A stretch of DNA of 49,671 bases. Source: Crocinitomix sp. GTDB lineage: Bacteria > Bacteroidota > Bacteroidia > Flavobacteriales_D > Crocinitomicaceae. Within the stretch, counting starts at the first letter, position 1. Each line of letters starts with the position of its first letter. Of the stretch, positions 44,995-49,671 are shown in pieces. The DNA lies in NCBI GenBank assembly GCA_013138735.1, contig WTCE01000058.1:1-49671 (forward strand). The letters are read 5' to 3'. Both the position numbers and the translations under genes were made by a program. Under the pieces are notes generated by a model. The model was not told the origin of the DNA and did no database searches. It saw only the letters and a program-made list of their open reading frames with translations.

Positions 44995-46359
44995 CTAATA
45001 TTCTGTGTAAGTAATTTCTAATCTTGGTTTATCCTTCAATCCGCTATTTGGACCATTAAAAATAATTCGCTCAACTGTTGAGGCAAAGAAGCCTGGTGAA
45101 TAAATACGATATCCTGTATTCTCAAAATCTCCATTTAGCATGGCCTGAATTTCTTGCGTCATTATGAAACGAAATTCCTTATTGGCTGCGTCATAGTTAA
45201 CTGTATTACCGGCCAATGATGATCCTAAATTATAGTCTAAAATAAAGGTAGATAATTTTTCATCAACAACTCTCGCTATGAATAATTTCGAAGTCGGGTT
45301 AAAAGCATCTGGTTCATAATCCTGAACGGGTAATATTAACTCCGCTTTATTAATGATTTTTGGATCAAATTCACCAGCCGCATTTGTATAAAAATCTGTT
45401 ATATAAGGCAATTCAACAACTCCGCGAACGGCGCCACCTTGCATATAAAAAATTTCTTGTCCCAATGTTTTATCGGCCAATAAAGCTTCCACGCCAGTTC
45501 CAGTGCGTTCGTAATCTATTTTATTATAACGTGCTGTGCTAATGTCGATATTAAAATCGTATTCTTCAGCTACCCCATCTTCTCTGTGATAATAAATTGT
45601 GATTTTCGACAATAAATCCTCCATTGAGAAATATAGTATAGTACCTAAACCAACAGATGGATTATCAGCTACACGAATATAAATTCCTTTAAACGTTTCC
45701 GTTTGAAAGTTGGCGCCCATTTGACCAGCCAATGCATCCGCAATTAGTCCATCTCCCATTTCAGTATCCAAATTAACTCTTAATTGAGGAGCCAATGTAT
45801 CATTTCCTACTACTGAATTACTGACAAAGTCTACAGATACTTCTGTCCCTTCATCTCTGACTAAATCATTACTTGCGTCTACCAATGTTGGTATTTCGCT
45901 TGTATAATAGTCTTGATCAATTCTTGTTAGTTCGTCAGCTATTTCAAAAACTTCTACCGTAATATCATCTAAATTGGCATAATAGTTAATTGAAGTATAG
46001 CGTAAGGCCAAAACGACAGAATCCATTGTGTAAAGACCTAAATTAGTGAAATCAGGATCCAAATCATTGGGTACAATTTGGGTAACAATACCGCAATTAA
46101 CGCCTCCAAAAACAGGGTCATTATATGCCCCAAGTAAAGCGACACTTGCCTCATCACTATCCATTTCCAAAATCTCTTCAGAATAGGTTTCAATTGAAAA
46201 AGTATCTTGAACTACAACGTTTAGATTGCCATCTTGAAAATCGGCCCCTATTGTTGTTTCTTCTTTTTTACAAGCGCTAAGTACAAGTACTAAGGCAAAA
46301 AAAGTGGCGGAAAGTTTGTTAACCCTCCGCCTTAAAAGTATTTCTTTTTTTTTATTCAT
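44995..46359 (-). CDS. DUF4270 lipoprotein
   Basis: The 454-residue protein has a long basic n-region, then FFALVLVLSAC with a lipobox Cys, and the DUF4270 start TIGADFQDGNLNV. The body (SEEILEMDSDEASVALLG, DPVFGGVNCGIVTQ, TMDSVVLALRY, FKGIYIRV) fits the family. DUF4270 proteins are Bacteroidota-specific, surface- or periplasm-facing lipoproteins of unknown function. It lies 3 bases downstream of the GT5-like gene and 6 bases upstream of glmS. I recall a similar gene order in other Bacteroidota. Confidence 0.88.
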   Translation of the reverse strand: MNKKKEILLRRRVNKLSATFFALVLVLSACKKEETTIGADFQDGNLNVVVQDTFSIETYSEEILEMDSDEASVALLGAYNDPVFGGVNCGIVTQIVPNDLDPDFTNLGLYTMDSVVLALRYTSINYYANLDDITVEVFEIADELTRIDQDYYTSEIPTLVDASNDLVRDEGTEVSVDFVSNSVVGNDTLAPQLRVNLDTEMGDGLIADALAGQMGANFQTETFKGIYIRVADNPSVGLGTILYFSMEDLLSKITIYYHREDGVAEEYDFNIDISTARYNKIDYERTGTGVEALLADKTLGQEIFYMQGGAVRGVVELPYITDFYTNAAGEFDPKIINKAELILPVQDYEPDAFNPTSKLFIARVVDEKLSTFILDYNLGSSLAGNTVNYDAANKEFRFIMTQEIQAMLNGDFENTGYRIYSPGFFASTVERIIFNGPNSGLKDKPRLEITYTEY

Positions 46360-46362
46360 TTG

Positions 46363-47181
46363 CTAAACAACTATTTCTTCAAAAATTTGATCGTAAAACT
46401 CATTTACAGGTTTAACGCAAGATTCTTCAGAATAGTATTCAAGAAATGGTGTTTCTGATCCTTCGATTGCTTTTGCAACATCTGCATCAATTGTTTCACT
46501 TCCCTGCACTACTCCATCAGAAATCTGAATTGCTTTTTTAGTTAATGTAGCAAAATCAACGTCTTTTAAATCGTCAATATCTGCATCATCAAAGCCGTCA
46601 AATTTAAGCTTTTCGTAGAAGTTAGCATCCCAATTTTTGTTAAAACCATTGTCATATACAGAATATACAACTTTGGCATCTGCAAAATGAGGATCGTTTT
46701 GATATAGTTTTTTGATGTATAATGGCGTTAAAGCCGTCATCCAACCGTGACAGTGAATAATGTCTGGTTTCCATCCTAATTTCTTAACTGTCTCTAAAAC
46801 TCCTCTTACAAAGAACATAGAACGTTCGTCATTGTCATCAAAGTATTCTCCCTCCTCATCACTCACCGTAGCTTTACGCTTGAAAAAATCCTCATTATCG
46901 ATAAAATAAACTTGGATTTTGGCTTGTGGTACTGAAGCTACTTTTATGATTAGTGGATGATCAACATCATTGATGATGAGGTTCATCCCAGATAAACGAA
47001 TTACTTCATGTAACTGGTGTCTTCTTTCATTAATACATCCATATCTTGGCATGAATGCTCTGATCTCTTTTCCCCCCTCTTGGATGCCCTGAGGCAATTT
47101 CCGCGCCGCCGCTGCAATATCAGATGTCGGTAAAAAAGGTGAAATTTCTTGAGAAATGTAAAGTACTCTTTTCTTATCCAT
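46363..47181 (-). CDS. Half-length glycogen/starch synthase-like (GT5 N-terminal domain) protein
   Basis: The 272-residue protein covers only the N-terminal Rossmann domain of GT5 glycogen synthases, with VLYISQEISPF, EIRAFMPRYG, DNEDFF, RGVLETVKKLGWKPDIIHCHGW and DNGF. The second Rossmann domain that completes the nucleotide-sugar site is absent, and the next gene starts 3 bases later, so nothing was lost recently. The KxGGL nucleotide motif that should follow SPF is replaced by LPTSDIAAAA (about 17-26). It is annotated as glycogen/starch synthase in relatives, but catalysis is doubtful. It is the first gene of the operon, with a well-formed promoter. Confidence 0.85.
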   Translation of the reverse strand: MDKKRVLYISQEISPFLPTSDIAAAARKLPQGIQEGGKEIRAFMPRYGCINERRHQLHEVIRLSGMNLIINDVDHPLIIKVASVPQAKIQVYFIDNEDFFKRKATVSDEEGEYFDDNDERSMFFVRGVLETVKKLGWKPDIIHCHGWMTALTPLYIKKLYQNDPHFADAKVVYSVYDNGFNKNWDANFYEKLKFDGFDDADIDDLKDVDFATLTKKAIQISDGVVQGSETIDADVAKAIEGSETPFLEYYSEESCVKPVNEFYDQIFEEIVV

Positions 47182-47206
47182 AAAAATGTAAGCTATAATT
47201 TGAGTA

Positions 47207-47237
47207 CAAAAATACGAAAAAAAAGGGAGATATTCAA
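47207..47237 (-). promoter_or_regulatory. Promoter of the GT5-like/DUF4270/glmS operon
   Basis: On the minus strand TTG (47235-47237), a 20-base spacer and TATTTTTG (47207-47214) match both elements of the Bacteroidota promoter. The expected transcript starts about 20 bases before the ATG at 47181. Confidence 0.7.
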
Positions 47238-47247
47238 TTGTAAACTA

Positions 47248-47255
47248 TATGTTTG
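47248..47255 (+). promoter_or_regulatory. -7 promoter element of panC
   Basis: TATGTTTG matches TAnnTTTG and lies 23 bases before the GTG start of panC. No TTG at proper spacing is visible. It is back to back with the divergent operon promoter, so the two could interfere or share control. Confidence 0.4.
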
Positions 47256-47278
47256 TAGGCTAGTCTAAGCATTTTAAG

Positions 47279-48139
47279 GTGATAATAACAAGGAACCAAA
47301 GTGAAATTATAGCGGCCATAAAAACAGCCAAAACAGAAAAGCCAGATGCGCTTATAGGCCTTATACCTACTATGGGTGCATTGCACGAAGGCCACATGAG
47401 CCTAGTTGAACTCGCTAAAAACCAGTGCGATATAGTTATTTGCAGCGTTTTTGTGAATCCAGCACAATTCAATAACCCAGACGACTTAGCCACATATCCA
47501 CGCACCCTTTTCGACGATAAAAAATTGCTCGAAAATAACGGTTGTGATATTTTACTTTTACCGACTGTTGAGGCCGTTTATCCAGACGGAATTTTACCAT
47601 ACGAGATAAATTTAGAGGGATTAGACACTGGAATGGAAGGTACTTTTAGACCTGGACACTTTACTGGAGTATGTATGGTGGTGCAACGATTTTTAGAAAT
47701 GGTAGCACCAGATAAAGCCTATTTTGGTAAAAAAGATTTCCAACAATTGGCTATTATTGGAAAAATGGCGGCCATACGCAACTTAGCTGTTGAAATTGTA
47801 GGTGCACCTATTAAAAGAGCTGAAAATGGTTTGGCTTTAAGTTCACGCAATGCATTATTAACAGATCAACAACGAGAAAACGCTAGTCTTATTTCTCTTG
47901 CCTTGAAAAATGGCATGACAAATTATGAATTGCAGCCCGAAAATGAAGCGATTCGCGCTAAAATTGAGGCCGGCTTTGCAAATAGCGAATTCACGATTGA
48001 ATACATTGCTATTGTAAATAACATCAGTCTAAAAGAAGTAGCGATTGCAGATGAAAATTGTACTGTTTGTATTGTTGTTTTTTGCGGAAAAGTGCGGTTA
48101 TTAGACAATATGCAGTTTGCCGACTTCGCATCTGTCTAA
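47279..48139 (+). CDS. panC: Pantothenate synthetase (pantoate--beta-alanine ligase)
   Basis: The 286-residue cytosolic enzyme joins pantoate and beta-alanine using ATP, in coenzyme A synthesis. The HIGH-type motif is PTMGALHEGH (30-39). VFVNPAQF, RPGHFTGVCMVV, KKDFQQLAIIG and LALSSRN line the active site. It begins with GTG, which gives the normal N-terminus MIITRNQSEI. It is divergent from the GT5-like operon across 97 bp. panD or panB are not in the window. Confidence 0.97.
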   Translation: MIITRNQSEIIAAIKTAKTEKPDALIGLIPTMGALHEGHMSLVELAKNQCDIVICSVFVNPAQFNNPDDLATYPRTLFDDKKLLENNGCDILLLPTVEAVYPDGILPYEINLEGLDTGMEGTFRPGHFTGVCMVVQRFLEMVAPDKAYFGKKDFQQLAIIGKMAAIRNLAVEIVGAPIKRAENGLALSSRNALLTDQQRENASLISLALKNGMTNYELQPENEAIRAKIEAGFANSEFTIEYIAIVNNISLKEVAIADENCTVCIVVFCGKVRLLDNMQFADFASV

Positions 48140-48226
48140 ATAAGCACAAAGCAGGCGCCTACCGTATTCGCTTAATTTCACTCGCATTTATTTAATCATT
48201 ACAACGCATTACTTAGCCAAATTAAC

Positions 48227-48234
48227 TATTTTTG
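48227..48234 (+). promoter_or_regulatory. -7 promoter element of metK
   Basis: TATTTTTG matches TAnnTTTG and lies 30 bases before the ATG of metK. No TTG is found at the usual distance. No SAM riboswitch fold is evident in the 125-bp leader region. Confidence 0.4.
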
Positions 48235-48264
48235 CACTTCATTTAATACTGAAAACTTAAGATT

Positions 48265-49539
48265 ATGTCATATTTATTCACATCTGAATCCGTTTCAGAA
48301 GGACATCCCGATAAGGTTGCAGATCAGATTTCTGATGCAATAATTGATAACTTTTTAGCTTTTGACTTAGACTCAAAAGTGGCATGCGAAACGCTTGTAA
48401 CAACGGGTCAGGTGGTATTAGCTGGAGAGGTAAATACAAAAACTTATCTTGACGTTCAAAAAATAGCCAGAGATGTAATCAACAAAATTGGTTATACTAA
48501 AAGTGAATACATGTTTGATGGTAATTCTTGTGGCGTATTTTCTGCCATTCACGAACAATCAGAAGACATTAACCAAGGTGTAGACAGAGCAACAAAGGAA
48601 GAACAAGGCGCCGGAGATCAAGGAATGATGTTTGGTTATGCAACTGACGAAACTGAAAACTATATGCCTTTGGCATTGGAACTTTCTCATAGATTATTGA
48701 TAGAGTTAGCTTTATTAAGAAGAGAAAATAACGACATTACTTATTTAAGACCAGATGCAAAATCTCAGGTAACGGTCGAATACTCTGACGATAATGTACC
48801 ACAAAGAATTGATGCGATTGTAGTTTCTACACAGCATGATGATTTTGTAAAGACAGGGAATAAGGAAGCAGATGACAACAAAATGTTGGCTAAAATTAAA
48901 GCTGATATCGTCGGCATTTTAATTCCAAGAGTTATGGCAAAATTGCCAGCAAATATTCAAGCTTTGTTTACAGATGGAATTACATATCATATTAATCCAA
49001 CAGGAACTTTCGTCATTGGCGGACCTCATGGAGATACAGGGCTTACAGGAAGAAAAATAATTGTAGATACATACGGAGGAAAAGGAGCACACGGAGGTGG
49101 AGCTTTTTCTGGAAAAGATCCATCAAAAGTAGATCGATCTGGAGCTTATGCTACGCGTCACATAGCCAAAAACTTGGTTGCTGCAGGATTATGTAAAGAA
49201 GTCTTGGTACAAGTTTCTTACGCAATTGGAGTTGCAAAGCCCACAAGTATTAACGTTGACACGTACGGAACCTCAAACGTTGATCTAACAGACGGAGAAA
49301 TCTCTAAAAAAGTAGAAGAACTATTTGATATGAGACCTTATTTTATCGAGCAAAGATTAAAATTAAGAACTCCTATTTATTCTGAAACTGCTGCTTACGG
49401 GCACATGGGAAGAACTCCAGAAGTGAAAACTGTAACATTTACGTCTCCAAACGGAGAAACAGTATCTCAAGAAGTGGAAACATTTACTTGGGAGAAATTA
49501 GATTATGTTGATAAAGTGAAGGCTGCATTTGGGCTTTAG
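48265..49539 (+). CDS. metK: S-adenosylmethionine synthetase
   Basis: The 424-residue cytosolic enzyme makes SAM from methionine and ATP. Signatures are [14 protein letters not shown] (13-26), the ATP motif [12 protein letters not shown] (115-126), [17 protein letters not shown], and the P-loop-like [16 protein letters not shown]. It is slightly longer than the E. coli enzyme (about 384), as is common in Bacteroidota. The codon use is enriched in AGA and TCT, as for a highly expressed gene here. The 132 bp after it to the window end show no gene and no clear terminator. Confidence 0.98.
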   Translation: MSYLFTSESVSEGHPDKVADQISDAIIDNFLAFDLDSKVACETLVTTGQVVLAGEVNTKTYLDVQKIARDVINKIGYTKSEYMFDGNSCGVFSAIHEQSEDINQGVDRATKEEQGAGDQGMMFGYATDETENYMPLALELSHRLLIELALLRRENNDITYLRPDAKSQVTVEYSDDNVPQRIDAIVVSTQHDDFVKTGNKEADDNKMLAKIKADIVGILIPRVMAKLPANIQALFTDGITYHINPTGTFVIGGPHGDTGLTGRKIIVDTYGGKGAHGGGAFSGKDPSKVDRSGAYATRHIAKNLVAAGLCKEVLVQVSYAIGVAKPTSINVDTYGTSNVDLTDGEISKKVEELFDMRPYFIEQRLKLRTPIYSETAAYGHMGRTPEVKTVTFTSPNGETVSQEVETFTWEKLDYVDKVKAAFGL

Positions 49540-49671
49540 ATAAAAAATCACTACTGACCGACAAAACTAAAAAACAGGTGCATAAGAGTTCTACACGCTT
49601 TGTAAACATTGAGCAGTTCATTCTCTACCAAAAACCTACCCCCTCCCTTTTTCAGAATAATTGTGTTTGAA

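Noticed and set aside
44989-45100. Possible glmS ribozyme upstream of glmS
   Set aside because: Only six bases separate the DUF4270 stop from the glmS start, so there is no untranslated leader for it.
48140-48264. Possible SAM riboswitch in the metK leader
   Set aside because: No SAM-I or SAM-II core pairing could be drawn, and the -7 element leaves a leader of only about 25 bases.
49540-49671. Possible further gene at the right edge
   Set aside because: Neither strand shows an open frame with protein-like composition in these 132 bases; nothing could be supported.

Overview
The window comes from a low-GC member of the Bacteroidota, most likely order Flavobacteriales (Crocinitomicaceae/Cryomorphaceae-like; this placement is inference). 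Supporting signs are two proteins with type IX secretion (T9SS) C-terminal sorting domains, many short lipoproteins with N-terminal lipoboxes, a DUF4270 lipoprotein, a PF13568-type outer-membrane barrel, and several promoters of the Bacteroidota form (TTG, about 20 bases, TAnnTTTG). It is ordinary chromosome: no transposase, integrase, phage gene, CRISPR array, rRNA or tRNA was seen. Coding density is high, and the longest gap without a gene is 237 bp (33365-33601).

Left part (1-9464). A truncated gene end is followed by a converging gene for a four-repeat OAA/MBHA-type lectin. Next comes a same-strand array of four paralogous lipoproteins with a small membrane protein embedded in it. A 1596-residue T9SS-exported protein follows on the minus strand (sortilin-like propeller, PKD domain, calcium-loop modules), with a TPR membrane protein upstream of it.

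Middle part (9579-22539). This holds housekeeping genes (asnS, an ArsC/Spx-like protein, an EamA transporter, a stand-alone biotin carrier protein) and then a polytopic membrane protein fused to a patatin lipase. A minus-strand set of envelope genes follows (a lipoprotein, an OmpA-domain protein, a Cys-rich lipoprotein), together with a CTP-synthase-like amidotransferase domain and a two-gene cytosolic unit behind a palindrome. A saccharopine-dehydrogenase-like reductase and a small membrane protein close the section.

Right-middle part (22595-35125). A run of four unrecognised genes is followed by an Nfu iron-sulfur scaffold with a lipoprotein, a small T9SS protein, and an S66 LD-carboxypeptidase overlapping a lipoprotein gene. 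A DUF1348 protein comes next. A GT-C-like membrane glycosyltransferase and a GT2 glycosyltransferase then converge on a 102-bp minisatellite whose unit length switches from 8 to 7.

Right part (35208-49671). Here are uridine kinase, a very large NtrY-like sensor kinase one base away from a cation/proton antiporter, a rhomboid protease and an outer-membrane barrel. A tight minus-strand operon follows (half-length GT5-like protein, DUF4270 lipoprotein, glmS, small lipoprotein), divergent from panC. metK is the last gene.

Much of the content concerns the cell envelope: peptidoglycan precursor supply (glmS) and trimming (S66), polyprenyl-linked sugar transfer (GT2 and GT-C), and surface-exposed lipoproteins and T9SS cargo. 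No complete new defence or mobile system was recognised. The least explained parts are the lipoprotein array beside the lectin, the triplicated module in the large T9SS protein, the membrane-fused patatin, the two-gene unit at 19595-20304 with its palindrome, and the kinase-antiporter pair.
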